Shown here: in pieces, positions 25,067-34,471 of the stretch
Layout: each line of letters begins with the position of its first letter
Numbering within the stretch: position 1 is the first letter of the stretch
Assembly: GCA_016928775.1 (NCBI GenBank)
Contig: JAFGKD010000100.1
Coordinates: 1 to 64,000 of the forward strand
Direction: 5' to 3'
From: Candidatus Zhuqueibacterota bacterium
GTDB lineage: Bacteria > Zhuqueibacterota > Zhuqueibacteria > Residuimicrobiales > Krinioviventaceae
Length of the DNA stretch: 64,000 nucleotides
Program-made: the position numbers and the translations under genes
Notes under the pieces: model-generated
What the model was told of the DNA's origin: nothing
Databases searched by the model: none
The model's input: only the letters and a program-made list of their open reading frames with translations

Positions 25067-26803
25067 ATGTATTCGTATTGGAACAAGATAAAACTCGTGC
25101 TTTTTCTTTTTATGCTGACCGCACCACTCGCGTGGGCGAATATCTATTTTGTTGATGCGACATCTGGAAACGACACCAACGATGGTACATCAGCGGCAAC
25201 ACCCTGGAGGACTATACAAAAAGTGAATGACACCTTTTTCTCTCCGGGTGATCAGATACTTTTTAAACGTGGAGACGTGTGGCGTGAAGAGCTGGTTGTG
25301 ACTTCCAAAGGAACAGAGTCGTCGCCGATAGTGTTTGGTGCCTATGGCGACAAGACATTGGAAAAACCTGAAATCAATGGTGCCGACATTGTTTCTAATT
25401 GGGTAGAGTTCAAGCGAGACCTCTGGCAAACCAGCCTTGCTATACAACCATTTAATGTCTGGTTCGATGATGAAGCGGGCAACAAGGTGAATTCGTGGTA
25501 TGATCTCAAAAATGAAAAGGACTGGATTTGGGAAAATAATACATTGTATATTTTTTCAAAAGGCCAACCCACTGAAAAGTATACAAATCCCGGTATAGAG
25601 GCAGCGCAAAGAAGATCGTGCATCAACGATGGCCACGAGGATTGTTCGCATGTGGTTATTGAAAATTTCCGCATCAGACATAATGGAGCACTTGTTTCAT
25701 TTTTCGGAGCGATTGATTGTCGAGATGGCGCCGGAAAAGACTGGACCATTCGGAATTGTGATTTCCAGGATGTCGCTTCAATGGGGGTTATGTTATTATA
25801 TGATGATAGTGCAGTGGAGAATAACACCTTCACCCGCACGAGATTGGGTGCCATTCTGGCGCACGCCGCAAATACCGGCAGCACGATCATTGGAAATGAC
25901 ATTTTTTCCTGTAACTCTGGCGTGTCGTCTTACGGTAATGGCATCAAAATATCGGAAAACAAGATTCATCACAACAAGTGGAACGGTATTCTTGTGTGGC
26001 ATGAATCGGGCACACCTAATTGTACAGGGCTTGAAATTACTCGCAACGAAATTTTCGAAAACGGTCAGGGCTGGCAAGAATGGCTCACACTTCCGGACAA
26101 TCAAAAAGATGGTACACAACTTGATGGTATATGGACCGGAAATATGGACAATAGCCTTATTGCTTACAATCTCATTTATAATAACGCGCACGGTCATGGT
26201 ATTCATTTGGACGATGGCTCGGAGAATAACGTCATTGCCAACAATATTGTTTGCGGACATCTTGATAATGGCTTGATCAGATGGAGCACTGGCCTTGTGG
26301 TCGAAAACGGGACGGATGGTAAAACCGGCAAGTGTGAAATTTCTGCCAATAATGTATGGAAAAATAATATTGTGTTCAATAACCATAATCAGATCGCATT
26401 TGCAGGCATAAAGCCAGAGTGCAACAATGATGATTACAGCAGCAATGATTTTAACAATAACAATATATGGATTGGGCCAAAAGGGAAAGGTATTGGCTGG
26501 GATGGCACGCGCGACCATGCCACACTGGAATCCTGGCAACAGGCAACTGGCCAGGAGATGAATTCCATTTCGGCTGATCCGCTTTTTATATCAAGCGATC
26601 CGGACGAGGCTGCGGATTTTACCCTTAGGCCGGATTCTCCTTGTATTAATGCCGGTACCGACGTTGGTCTGCAAGTTGATTTTTTTGGTGCGCCAATATC
26701 GAATCGTCCAAATATGGGGATATCAGAGTCATCATCGTCTGCGGATAATGATCCGCCTGCGCAACCGCGGTCACTGAGTGTACCGAATTATCCGTTGAAT
26801 TAG
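25067..26803 (+). CDS. Secreted right-handed parallel beta-helix protein
   Basis: About 578 aa from ATG 25067, chosen because AAGAGGAG lies six bases upstream, whereas ATG 25061 touches the ribosome site. A signal peptide (ending APLAWA) is followed by YFVDATSGNDTNDGTSAATPWRTIQ, the usual opening of pectate-lyase-like helices. Many N/G/I-rich coils follow (IRNCDFQDVASMGVMLLYDDSAVENNTF; ISENKIHHNKWNGILVW; GIHLDDGSENNVIANNIV). It ends ADFTLRPDSPCINAGTDVG, a common tail of this fold. Such proteins are often polysaccharide lyases or epimerases, here probably acting outside the cell on the locus 1 polymer or on imported glycans. Catalytic residues could not be assigned. Confidence 0.85.
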   Translation: MYSYWNKIKLVLFLFMLTAPLAWANIYFVDATSGNDTNDGTSAATPWRTIQKVNDTFFSPGDQILFKRGDVWREELVVTSKGTESSPIVFGAYGDKTLEKPEINGADIVSNWVEFKRDLWQTSLAIQPFNVWFDDEAGNKVNSWYDLKNEKDWIWENNTLYIFSKGQPTEKYTNPGIEAAQRRSCINDGHEDCSHVVIENFRIRHNGALVSFFGAIDCRDGAGKDWTIRNCDFQDVASMGVMLLYDDSAVENNTFTRTRLGAILAHAANTGSTIIGNDIFSCNSGVSSYGNGIKISENKIHHNKWNGILVWHESGTPNCTGLEITRNEIFENGQGWQEWLTLPDNQKDGTQLDGIWTGNMDNSLIAYNLIYNNAHGHGIHLDDGSENNVIANNIVCGHLDNGLIRWSTGLVVENGTDGKTGKCEISANNVWKNNIVFNNHNQIAFAGIKPECNNDDYSSNDFNNNNIWIGPKGKGIGWDGTRDHATLESWQQATGQEMNSISADPLFISSDPDEAADFTLRPDSPCINAGTDVGLQVDFFGAPISNRPNMGISESSSSADNDPPAQPRSLSVPNYPLN

Positions 26804-26811
26804 TTTGTACC

Positions 26812-26852
26812 AAAAAAAAAGCCCTCAGCAGATGTGAGGGCTTTTGTGTTTT
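26812..26852. terminator. Bidirectional terminator between beta-helix gene and groEL
   Basis: A run of nine A (26812-26820) precedes GCCCTCA (26821-26827), a 7-base loop and TGAGGGC (26835-26841), followed by TTTTGTGTTTT. The 7-bp GC-rich stem has a T-tract on each strand, as expected for a shared terminator between convergent genes. The groEL stop codon lies at 26851-26853. Confidence 0.9.
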
Positions 26853-28476
26853 AATACATACCGTCCATGCCGCCAGGGGGCATGGGTGGTGTAGCCGATT
26901 TTTCTTCGGGTTTTTCAACGATAGTTGCTTCGGTCATGAGCATCAAAGCCGCAACAGATGCTGCATTTTCAAGAGCAATACGAGAGACTTTGGCGGGGTC
27001 AATGACACCGGCTTCATTCAGGTCCTCGTAGACGTCCGTAGCGGCATTATAGCCAAAAGCACCTTTGCCGTCTTTGACTTTTTGCACGACAATGGAACCT
27101 TCTGCGCCGGCATTTTCCGCAATTTGACGGATGGGTTCTTCGAGAACACGTCTCAGGATGTCGATACCGATTTTTTCATCACCTTCAACCTTAACTTTGT
27201 CCAATGCCGGGAGAGCGCGAATGAAAACAACGCCACCACCGGGAACGATGCCTTCTTCCACTGCAGCGCGGGTGGCATGCAAGGCGTCTTCGACGCGCGC
27301 TTTTTTCTCTTTCATCTCGACTTCAGTCGCTGCACCGACATTGAGAACAGCCACACCGCCGGACAATTTTGCCAATCGTTCCTGCAGTTTTTCCTTGTCG
27401 TAGTCAGAGGTCGTGTTTTCGATTTGTTTCTTGATTTGACCAATGCGACCCTTGATGTCCTCGGTAGGACCACCGCCTTCTACAATAGTAGTGTTGTCTT
27501 TATCGACCACAATACGTTTCGCGGAGCCGAGGTCAGAGGTTGTTGCATTTTCCAATTTGAATCCCGCTTCTTCAGAGATAACGCGGCCGTTGGTCAGGAT
27601 CGCAATATCTTCCAGCATGGCTTTGCGACGATCGCCAAAGCCCGGAGCCTTGACCGCAACAACCTTGAGGGTGCCACGCAATTTGTTGACCACCAGCGTT
27701 GCCAAAGCTTCACCTTCGACATCTTCGGCAATAATCAACAATTGTTTGCCCATCTGCGCGGTTTTTTCAAGGATCGGCAACAAATCTTTCATGGCACTGA
27801 TCTTTTTGTCGTGAATCAGGATAAAAGCATCCTCGAGTACAGCTTCCATGGATTCGGAATCTGTGACAAAATACGGGGAGAGGTAGCCGCGGTCAAACTG
27901 CATACCCTCGACAACTTCGAGGCTGGTATCCATTGATTTGGCTTCTTCAACTGTAATGACGCCGTCTTTACCGACTTTTTCCATCGCGTCAGCGATCAAC
28001 TCACCAATTTCGATATCATTATTTGCCGAGATGGCGCCGACTTGCGCAATTTCTTTTTTGCCAGGTAACGGTTTGCTCAAATTTTGTATCTCTTCAACGA
28101 CTACCTTGACACCTTTTTCGATACCACGTTTAATGGCAGTGGGATTGGCTCCGGCAGTGACGTTTTTCAGTCCTTCGCGAAAAATTCCTTGTGCCAAAAC
28201 CGTGGCCGTCGTGGTTCCATCACCAGCAATGTCACTTGTTTTGGACGCAACTTCTTTTACCATCTGGGCGCCCATATTCTCCAATGGCTCTTCGAGTTCG
28301 ATTTCTTTTGCTACCGTAACGCCATCTTTCGTGACCGTCGGCGCACCGAATTTTTTATCAATAACAACATTACGACCTTTTGGGCCGAGCGTTGCTTTTA
28401 CCGCATTCGAAAGTTGATCAACGCCGCGTTTCAAAGCGCTGCGTGCTTCAACATTAAAAGTAATCATTTTAGGCAT
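26851..28476 (-). CDS. groEL: Chaperonin GroEL (Hsp60)
   Basis: 541 aa, normal length. It folds proteins in an ATP-driven double ring together with GroES. Hallmarks: ATLGPKGRNVVIDKKFGAPTVTKDGVTVAKEIEL near the N-terminus, VGDGTTTATVLA-type motif (IAGDGTTTATVLAQ), AAVEEGIVPGGGVVFIRA, and a C-terminal Met/Gly/Pro tail (PPMPPGGMDGMY). The ATG at 28476 has GGAGGA ten bases upstream. It is the second gene of the groES-groEL operon and is controlled by the CIRCE element upstream of groES. Confidence 0.98.
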   Translation of the reverse strand: MPKMITFNVEARSALKRGVDQLSNAVKATLGPKGRNVVIDKKFGAPTVTKDGVTVAKEIELEEPLENMGAQMVKEVASKTSDIAGDGTTTATVLAQGIFREGLKNVTAGANPTAIKRGIEKGVKVVVEEIQNLSKPLPGKKEIAQVGAISANNDIEIGELIADAMEKVGKDGVITVEEAKSMDTSLEVVEGMQFDRGYLSPYFVTDSESMEAVLEDAFILIHDKKISAMKDLLPILEKTAQMGKQLLIIAEDVEGEALATLVVNKLRGTLKVVAVKAPGFGDRRKAMLEDIAILTNGRVISEEAGFKLENATTSDLGSAKRIVVDKDNTTIVEGGGPTEDIKGRIGQIKKQIENTTSDYDKEKLQERLAKLSGGVAVLNVGAATEVEMKEKKARVEDALHATRAAVEEGIVPGGGVVFIRALPALDKVKVEGDEKIGIDILRRVLEEPIRQIAENAGAEGSIVVQKVKDGKGAFGYNAATDVYEDLNEAGVIDPAKVSRIALENAASVAALMLMTEATIVEKPEEKSATPPMPPGGMDGMY

Positions 28477-28515
28477 ATTGGATTATCCTCCAGTTTATTT
28501 CTTTATTCATCATCT

Positions 28516-28800
28516 CTATATAATGGCGAGAATGTCACTTTCGCGCATAATTAAATAATCAACACCGTCAACAGTCACTTCGGTGCCGGAATATTTGCCG
28601 TACAAAACCTTGTCACCGACTTTAACTTCCATGGCCATTCTGTCGCCGCTTTCAGATGTTTTTCCAGGTCCAAGCGCAACGACTTCACCTTCTTGCGGTT
28701 TTTCTTTCGCTGTATCTGGAATATAAATGCTGCCAACTTTGGCCTCTTCTTGCTCGAGAGGTTTTACCACAACTCGATCAGCCAATGGTTTAATGTTCAT
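28516..28800 (-). CDS. groES: Co-chaperonin GroES (Hsp10)
   Basis: 94 aa from the ATG at 28800, which has a full AGGAGG site four bases upstream; a longer in-frame start exists but would bypass this site. It forms the heptameric lid on GroEL. The sequence MNIKPLADRVVVKPLEQEE, the mobile loop region (EEAKVGSIYIPDTAKEKPQEGEVVALG) and the ending VLYGKYSGTEVTVDGVDYLIMRESDILAII are standard. The groEL start is 39 bases downstream. Expression should rise on heat shock when HrcA leaves the CIRCE operator. Confidence 0.97.
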   Translation of the reverse strand: MNIKPLADRVVVKPLEQEEAKVGSIYIPDTAKEKPQEGEVVALGPGKTSESGDRMAMEVKVGDKVLYGKYSGTEVTVDGVDYLIMRESDILAII

Positions 28801-28833
28801 TTTTCCTCCTTTAATATTTTTTTTCATTCTTTG

Positions 28834-28860
28834 TTAGCACTCATTCAAGAAGAGTGCTAA
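28834..28860 (-). promoter_or_regulatory. CIRCE element (HrcA operator) of groESL
   Basis: A perfect match to the CIRCE consensus: TTAGCACTC (28834-28842), a 9-base spacer, GAGTGCTAA (28852-28860). It lies in the 5' untranslated region of groES, 33 bases before the start codon. In known systems the repressor HrcA binds here and is released under heat stress. hrcA itself is not in the window. Confidence 0.97.
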
Positions 28861-28874
28861 TAAATTAACGGATT

Positions 28875-28904
28875 CAAATATAATGGTTTTACAGAAAAAA
28901 TCAA
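28875..28904 (-). promoter_or_regulatory. Putative groESL promoter
   Basis: On the minus strand, TTGATT (28899-28904) and TATATT (28877-28882) are 16 bases apart, which fits a sigma-70 promoter. The -10 region also reads TATATTTG (28875-28882), a match to the TAnnTTTG box of Bacteroidota-type promoters, with a TTG element 18 bases upstream. The predicted transcript start lies just before the CIRCE element, the normal arrangement. Confidence 0.55.
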
Positions 28905-29066
28905 GAAAAAAATTATAGTTTGTCAAATTTTTTATCAACACAACCAGCAGCAAGACGCTACAAAAGAAAGAGTACGCAAAATATTCTTGTATTTTACTTG
29001 TTGGGGTTGTAATTTGTCCGGCTTATTTAAAAGTAGAACTGTTGCAGACATTTACGATCAGGATAC

Positions 29067-32000
29067 GTGAGACTTGCTGAATTAAATATCGTTGGATTCA
29101 AATCCTTTGCAAAAAAAACAAATATTATTTTTGATGAAGGAATGACCGCCATAGTCGGCCCAAATGGATGCGGCAAAAGTAATATTGTGGATGCTATCCG
29201 ATGGGTTATGGGGGAACAGCGCAGCAGTGTGCTGCGCGGCGAAAAAATGGACAATGTCATTTTTAGCGGTTCCACCAGCGCCAAGCCGGTGGGTATGGCC
29301 GAGGTGTCGCTCAAGATCGAAAATAGCGACAATGCCCTTCCTGTTGATTATGCTGAAGTCATGGTCACCCGTCGTCTCTTTCGTTCCGGCGAGAGCCACT
29401 ATCTGCTGAACGGCAATCAGGTTCGCCTCAAGGATATTATGGATTTGTTCATGGATACGGGCCTCACCAGCCAAACTTATTCGGTCATCGAACTTGCACA
29501 AGTCGAAAAAATCTTGAACGGTGAACCTGAAGAACGCCGCAAAATCTTTGAGGAAGCAGCAGGCATCACCAAGTTTAAACAGCGTCGTAAGCTAACGTTC
29601 CGTAAACTCGAAGCAACAGAAAAAGACCTGGTACGGGTCGAAGACATCATGTCCGAAGTTGAGAAAACCGTCCGCGGACTCAAACGTCAAGTATCCAAGG
29701 CGCAGCGATATCAAACGTTGGCTGAAGAACTGAAAGAACTGGAGATCAAGCTGGCGACAATTGATTATACGAACATCTTGACCGAGCTTGAACCGCTGCA
29801 AACGCGTTTGGAATTATCAGTCAATGATCGGGAAGCGACGTCTGCCACGCTGGCAAAACATGATGCCGCCTATGAAGAACTCCGGCGTCGCTTGCTTGAG
29901 TTGGAGCGTAACCTTTCACAGGAGCAGGGACGCTATAACGAACAAACGCGTGCGGTGCAAAAATTTGAAGAGCGCGTCCTCGTCAACAGCGAACGAATAC
30001 GCAGCCTCAAGGAAATGCAGGAACGATATATCAGCGAACGCACTGGTCTCATTGATCGTTTATCCGAACTGGAAACAGCGCTGGATCAAGCCAATGATAC
30101 GGCAAAGACAGCCAGGCAACAGTTAGAGGATGCCAAAGATGATTATCAACGCACTTTGGCCAAGTTTGAAGAATTTCGTAAAAAATTTGAGGCCAAACGC
30201 GCTGAGGTCAAAAATATCGAGACCGAGCTATTATTCTATCGCGATGAGCTGTCCAAAAAGCAGAATGAAGGTGAGCGTCTGCGCGCGACTGAAGAAAATT
30301 TGGGCCAGCGCCTCGAACAAATTGAGAATGAAATTCAAAATTACCAGAACCGTAGCTATGATTTAGCGGAAAAGTTGATCAATGCGCGTGTAAATGAAAA
30401 AGAGCGAGCAGCCAGCCTCGGTACTTTGCAGCATCAGATGCAAAATGCAGCGCATAAACTGCAGGAAATCAAAGCAGCCCTCGAAAGATTGACCAAAGCT
30501 GATTTACAGGACAGAAATCGAATCGAAGTCCTTGAGAATAATGCGGCTATGCTCCGAAAAGTCCTGGAGAATTACCAGGATTATCCAACCGGTGTACGCT
30601 TTTTAGCCACGCATCCATCTGAAAACATTGCCTCTGAAGGAACGGTCGCCAATGTCTTGCATGTGCAACAGCAGCATCGGGTTGCGATATCATCTGCACT
30701 TGGGGAAGCAGCAACTTTTCTCATTGTGAAAGATGTGAGTTCAGCCCATACCGGTATTGGCCTGCTGCAGCAGGACAAGAAAGGAATCGTATCGTTTCTG
30801 CCGCTTGATTCGGTTGTCAATGAATCCAAACCGCGCCCTGACGTCGATGATCTCGGTATTATTGGCTGGGCTGATGACCTCATTCGCTGCGATGACAGAT
30901 ATAAAGCTGTCATAAATGCTTTGCTGCAGGACTATCTGGTCGTACAGGATATTGAGACTGCGAATCGAATCTTTAAGACGCTTCAGCGACATCATGTTAA
31001 TATTGTCACCTTGTCGGGTGAAGTGCTTGGTCACTGGGGACTTGTTCGGGGCGGCAGCCCCAACAGGCGGCAGTCAGATATTGTCGGACGACAAGAAGAA
31101 CTTGAGCAATTGACGCGAGAGATTCACAGTTTGCATGAAAACTCTCAACGCCGCCAGGAACAGATGAACCGGCGGCAGGAAGAGGAGCAAGACTGGCAAA
31201 ACAAGATCACCGATTTTTCCGCGCGTATTAGAGAAATGGAAAAGGAGCTGGGTGATCAGCGCGTTGAGCTTGGCCGGCTCATCTATGAAGAACAAAGCAT
31301 TAGAGAAGCCATGGAGCATGAGGAGGGCGAGAGAGCGCAGCTATTGGAGCGGGTAAGCCAGTTGGATCAAAACCTCAAGTCTCAGGATAGCCATACGCAA
31401 ACCTTGTTAGATAAACGTTCCGAGCTCACCCAGCTTTTGTATAATCAACAAGAAGAACTCGGTACTCTTGAAGGCGAGCAAAATCAAATTGCGGCGCGCG
31501 TTCAAACACTTCAGGTCAATGTAGCAACCTATCAGGGAGCAGCCGATGCGGCCCAACGTGAATACGATTCTGTACGCGATCAAATATACCAAATCAAACG
31601 AATGATAGAATCACGCGACGAGGAAAGCGGCCGTGCATCAAAAGAAATTATAGACCTTGAAGAGGTAAACAGTGAGTACAACGAGCGCATTGTCGATTCG
31701 AACAAACACCTGGCTACACTGGCAGAACAAATCGATAAGCTCAAAGACGAACAGTATCAAACCAACGTCAAAACGGACGAACAGGAAAAGCTGATTCGTT
31801 CTTTGCGAAATGAGAATCAATCATTATCCGAGTCAGTGCATTCGATCGAGCTGCGCGTCTCGGAATTAAAGATGCGGCTTCAGAGTCTGGTGGATCGAAC
31901 TCGAGAGGAATATGATTACCAGCTCAAGCGCGACTACGCACCTGTGGATATCGATGTGGACGACAGTCGAAGCCGCGTCGACGAGATCAAAGAGCGACTG

Positions 32001-32621
32001 AAAAGCATTGGACCGGTTAATTTATTGGCATTAAAAGAGTATGAGCAGGAAAAAGAGCGCTTTGACTTTCTGGATAGTCAACGTGCTGATTTGCTCAAAG
32101 CACGAGGGAATTTAATCGAGACAATCGATATCATCAATAAAACAGCGCGAGAAAAATTTCTGGAAACGTTTGAAAATGTGCAGAAAAATTTTGTGAATGT
32201 CTTTCGATCATTTTTCGAAGGTGGCCGGGCGAGTCTTGTTTTGCGGGAAGGAAACGATCCGCTGGAAGCAGATATCGACATATATGCCGCACCGGCGGGC
32301 AAAAAACCGACCTCGCTGCAGCTTCTGTCAGGCGGGGAAAAGTCCTTGACAGCCGTTTCTCTTCTCTTTGCAATTTATTTGGTAAAGCCAAGTCCTTTTT
32401 GTATCTTTGATGAAGTTGATGCACCACTTGACGACAAGAATGTACAACGATTTGCCAGCGCTCTGCAAGAGTATGCACAACAAACACAGTTTATTGTTGT
32501 CACACATAACAAACTGACGATGCGTGCGGCAGATCAACTTTACGGCGTCACCATGCAGGAGGAAGGTGTGTCCAAAGTTGTTTCTGTCAAGTTTGAAGCT
32601 GCTCAGCAATTTGCTGCCTAA
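29067..32621 (+). CDS. smc: Chromosome segregation protein SMC
   Basis: 1184 aa with a GTG start; full length. SMC dimers with ScpA/ScpB organise and help segregate the chromosome. The N-terminal ATPase half has GPNGCGKSNIVDAIRWVMGEQ (Walker A from residue 31). Two long coiled coils (about 170-500 and 680-1000) flank a hinge (about 510-660, with TGVRFLA and an LVRGGSP ending). The C-terminal half has the LLSGGEKSLTA signature (about 1088) and the Walker B FCIFDEVDAPLDD. It is divergent from groES. scpA and scpB are not nearby. Confidence 0.97.
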   Translation: MRLAELNIVGFKSFAKKTNIIFDEGMTAIVGPNGCGKSNIVDAIRWVMGEQRSSVLRGEKMDNVIFSGSTSAKPVGMAEVSLKIENSDNALPVDYAEVMVTRRLFRSGESHYLLNGNQVRLKDIMDLFMDTGLTSQTYSVIELAQVEKILNGEPEERRKIFEEAAGITKFKQRRKLTFRKLEATEKDLVRVEDIMSEVEKTVRGLKRQVSKAQRYQTLAEELKELEIKLATIDYTNILTELEPLQTRLELSVNDREATSATLAKHDAAYEELRRRLLELERNLSQEQGRYNEQTRAVQKFEERVLVNSERIRSLKEMQERYISERTGLIDRLSELETALDQANDTAKTARQQLEDAKDDYQRTLAKFEEFRKKFEAKRAEVKNIETELLFYRDELSKKQNEGERLRATEENLGQRLEQIENEIQNYQNRSYDLAEKLINARVNEKERAASLGTLQHQMQNAAHKLQEIKAALERLTKADLQDRNRIEVLENNAAMLRKVLENYQDYPTGVRFLATHPSENIASEGTVANVLHVQQQHRVAISSALGEAATFLIVKDVSSAHTGIGLLQQDKKGIVSFLPLDSVVNESKPRPDVDDLGIIGWADDLIRCDDRYKAVINALLQDYLVVQDIETANRIFKTLQRHHVNIVTLSGEVLGHWGLVRGGSPNRRQSDIVGRQEELEQLTREIHSLHENSQRRQEQMNRRQEEEQDWQNKITDFSARIREMEKELGDQRVELGRLIYEEQSIREAMEHEEGERAQLLERVSQLDQNLKSQDSHTQTLLDKRSELTQLLYNQQEELGTLEGEQNQIAARVQTLQVNVATYQGAADAAQREYDSVRDQIYQIKRMIESRDEESGRASKEIIDLEEVNSEYNERIVDSNKHLATLAEQIDKLKDEQYQTNVKTDEQEKLIRSLRNENQSLSESVHSIELRVSELKMRLQSLVDRTREEYDYQLKRDYAPVDIDVDDSRSRVDEIKERLKSIGPVNLLALKEYEQEKERFDFLDSQRADLLKARGNLIETIDIINKTAREKFLETFENVQKNFVNVFRSFFEGGRASLVLREGNDPLEADIDIYAAPAGKKPTSLQLLSGGEKSLTAVSLLFAIYLVKPSPFCIFDEVDAPLDDKNVQRFASALQEYAQQTQFIVVTHNKLTMRAADQLYGVTMQEEGVSKVVSVKFEAAQQFAA

Positions 32622-32646
32622 TACATATCTCCAGAGAGGAGCTGCT

Positions 32647-34101
32647 ATGAAAACCTCATTTATTATATTCTTGCTGATCTCAGTGACTTTTGCTTTTTCA
32701 CAAAATAGTGACAACGCCGTTTCTGATACAACCAGCACCGTCAATGAACCCGAGCAGGCACAGTTTACCTTTACGGCTGACTGGAACCGGTTTCGGGCGT
32801 CGGATTCTCTTGTCTATCTTGAATACACCGCTGCTGTGGGGCGATCCGTTCTGACCTATCAGAGACAAGATAATGGTGCTTTTATCGCAGAACTGCTGAT
32901 AGAGTCTTCCATTGCGGAAGGTGACTCGATTATTTATGCCAAAAATTGGCGCACTCGTGATACGATCGAGAATATGGATGCCCATGCCATGAGCATGATT
33001 ATTCCAATTATCAATTATTTTGTCATACCCGAAGGAGAATATTTTTTACAGATTAAAATGACGGATCAGTTTGGAGACAGTCGTGCCCAAAGTATAAAGT
33101 TTCAGATAAAGGTATCGCCCTTTGATGACGGGCTTGCCATCAGTGACACGCAAATGGCGACCTCGATTCAGCGAGATGATGGTGAGAGCGCTTTTACCAA
33201 AAACGGCTACAAGGTTATGCCAAATCCAAGTTCGGTCTTTGGTATTGGTTTGCCGATTCTGTACACCTATAACGAAATATATAACTTTGCCGAAGGCACA
33301 TCTGAGCAAGGGGGAAAATACACTGTGTCGTATCATATCCTGGATAATGATGGTAATGAAGTGAAAAAATTTGCCGATCGTGTTCGCAGCAAACCGGGTG
33401 TTTCAGCCGTTGCGGTGAATAATCTGAATGTCGTCACACTCGTCTCCGGCACCTATATACTTGAAGTAAAAGTGACGGATCATGAAACAGAAAATACGAC
33501 ATCGACCTCGCGCAAGTTTTTTGTCTACAGGAAAGAGGACTTTGCTGAAGGAGGCGCTGCTTTTCAAAAAGTCAATGAGGAACAAAGTGGTGCCGGTAGT
33601 CCAGGATTGGATGCCAGCCGATACGACGCTATGACCGAAGAAGAGCTTGATCTTGAATTCGAGCAAGCCCAATATATTGCCGAACGAGAAGAAGCACGAA
33701 CATGGGGCAAGCTGAATCTGGAAGGCAAACGCGAGTACATAAAAGAGTATTGGGCGAAACGGGACCCATCACCCGGAAGTCCTGCCAATGAGTTTAAAGA
33801 CGAGTATCTCGGGCGCGTACAATTGGTGAATCAGCTCTTTCGCGGCGCTTTTCGCGAGGGGTGGAAAACCGATCGCGGACGGATTATGTTGATCTATGGT
33901 AAACCGGATGAGATTGAACGCTTCCCGGGTAGTAGCGACGCCAAAGAATATCATTATTGGCATTACTATTCCATTCAAGGCGGCGTTTTGTTTGTTTTTG
34001 TAGACAAACGCGGTATGCAGGATCTTGAATTGGTGCACTCGACAGCGCGCGGAGAATTGTATGATCCAGATTGGGTGCGCTGGATTGATCCGAATTATTG
34101 A
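32647..34101 (+). CDS. GWxTD domain-containing exported protein
   Basis: About 484 aa from ATG 32647, which has AGAGAGGA six bases upstream and opens a signal peptide (MKTSFIIFLLISVTFAFSQ). The middle part is beta-rich. The last about 120 residues form a GWxTD-type domain: FREGWKTDRGRIMLIYGKPDEIERFPG, then YHYWHYYSIQGGVLFVFVDKRG and the ending DPDWVRWIDPNY. Proteins with this domain occur in Acidobacteriota, Calditrichota and related phyla; their function is not established. It follows smc by 25 bases and may be co-transcribed with it. Confidence 0.85.
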   Translation: MKTSFIIFLLISVTFAFSQNSDNAVSDTTSTVNEPEQAQFTFTADWNRFRASDSLVYLEYTAAVGRSVLTYQRQDNGAFIAELLIESSIAEGDSIIYAKNWRTRDTIENMDAHAMSMIIPIINYFVIPEGEYFLQIKMTDQFGDSRAQSIKFQIKVSPFDDGLAISDTQMATSIQRDDGESAFTKNGYKVMPNPSSVFGIGLPILYTYNEIYNFAEGTSEQGGKYTVSYHILDNDGNEVKKFADRVRSKPGVSAVAVNNLNVVTLVSGTYILEVKVTDHETENTTSTSRKFFVYRKEDFAEGGAAFQKVNEEQSGAGSPGLDASRYDAMTEEELDLEFEQAQYIAEREEARTWGKLNLEGKREYIKEYWAKRDPSPGSPANEFKDEYLGRVQLVNQLFRGAFREGWKTDRGRIMLIYGKPDEIERFPGSSDAKEYHYWHYYSIQGGVLFVFVDKRGMQDLELVHSTARGELYDPDWVRWIDPNY

Positions 34102-34192
34102 GTGAAAGCCGATCATGGAGCGGCGTTGTAAATCAGATTTTTTAATATTCATTTGAAAAACAGTGCAATTGGGGAGTTTGTTAGCCAGGGCT

Positions 34193-34441
34193 ATGGGTGA
34201 TTTGCGAGAAAAACAGTATCAGGATACGTTTGATGCGACTATCGCACAGCTCACGATGCGGCGGCGTACAGAGATGAATTTTACGCTTCATGAATGTCAA
34301 AAAATTTTAGAGAGCGAATACATCAATCAGGGTAACAATTGGGTTGGCCGCGGCAGTTTGCAGGATATTGTACAAGAGGCGACCATTGCCGCTTATGAGG
34401 TTTTTATTGCGGAGTGGCGGCATGAACGTGATCAATCTTGA
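34193..34441 (+). CDS. Small conserved-looking hypothetical protein
   Basis: 82 aa from ATG 34193; GTG 34163 or TTG 34178 in the same frame would give 92 or 87 aa, and no start has a well-placed ribosome site. The protein is mostly helical and charged (EKQYQDTFDATIAQLTMRRRTEMNFTLHECQKILESEYINQG), with one Cys and a C-terminal helix DIVQEATIAAYEVFIAEWRHE. No signal peptide or membrane segment is seen. It lies between the GWxTD gene and glgC, 30 bases before the latter. I do not recognise a family. Confidence 0.55.
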   Translation: MGDLREKQYQDTFDATIAQLTMRRRTEMNFTLHECQKILESEYINQGNNWVGRGSLQDIVQEATIAAYEVFIAEWRHERDQS

Positions 34442-34471
34442 GATAAATGTAAATATTTTAGGGAGAGTTAC

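Noticed and set aside
25629..26539. Long open frames (215 and 247 aa) in other frames within the beta-helix gene
   Set aside because: The beta-helix frame has a signal peptide, repeats and a strong ribosome site; the others follow from its repetitive composition.
27082..27936. A 284-aa open frame on the plus strand opposite groEL
   Set aside because: It is a low-complexity Phe/Asp-rich antisense reading of a highly conserved chaperonin gene, with no ribosome site; it is a shadow.
29093..29106. GGATTCAAATCC resembles a tRNA T-loop
   Set aside because: It lies in the smc coding sequence (codons for GFKSFA) and no acceptor or anticodon stem surrounds it.
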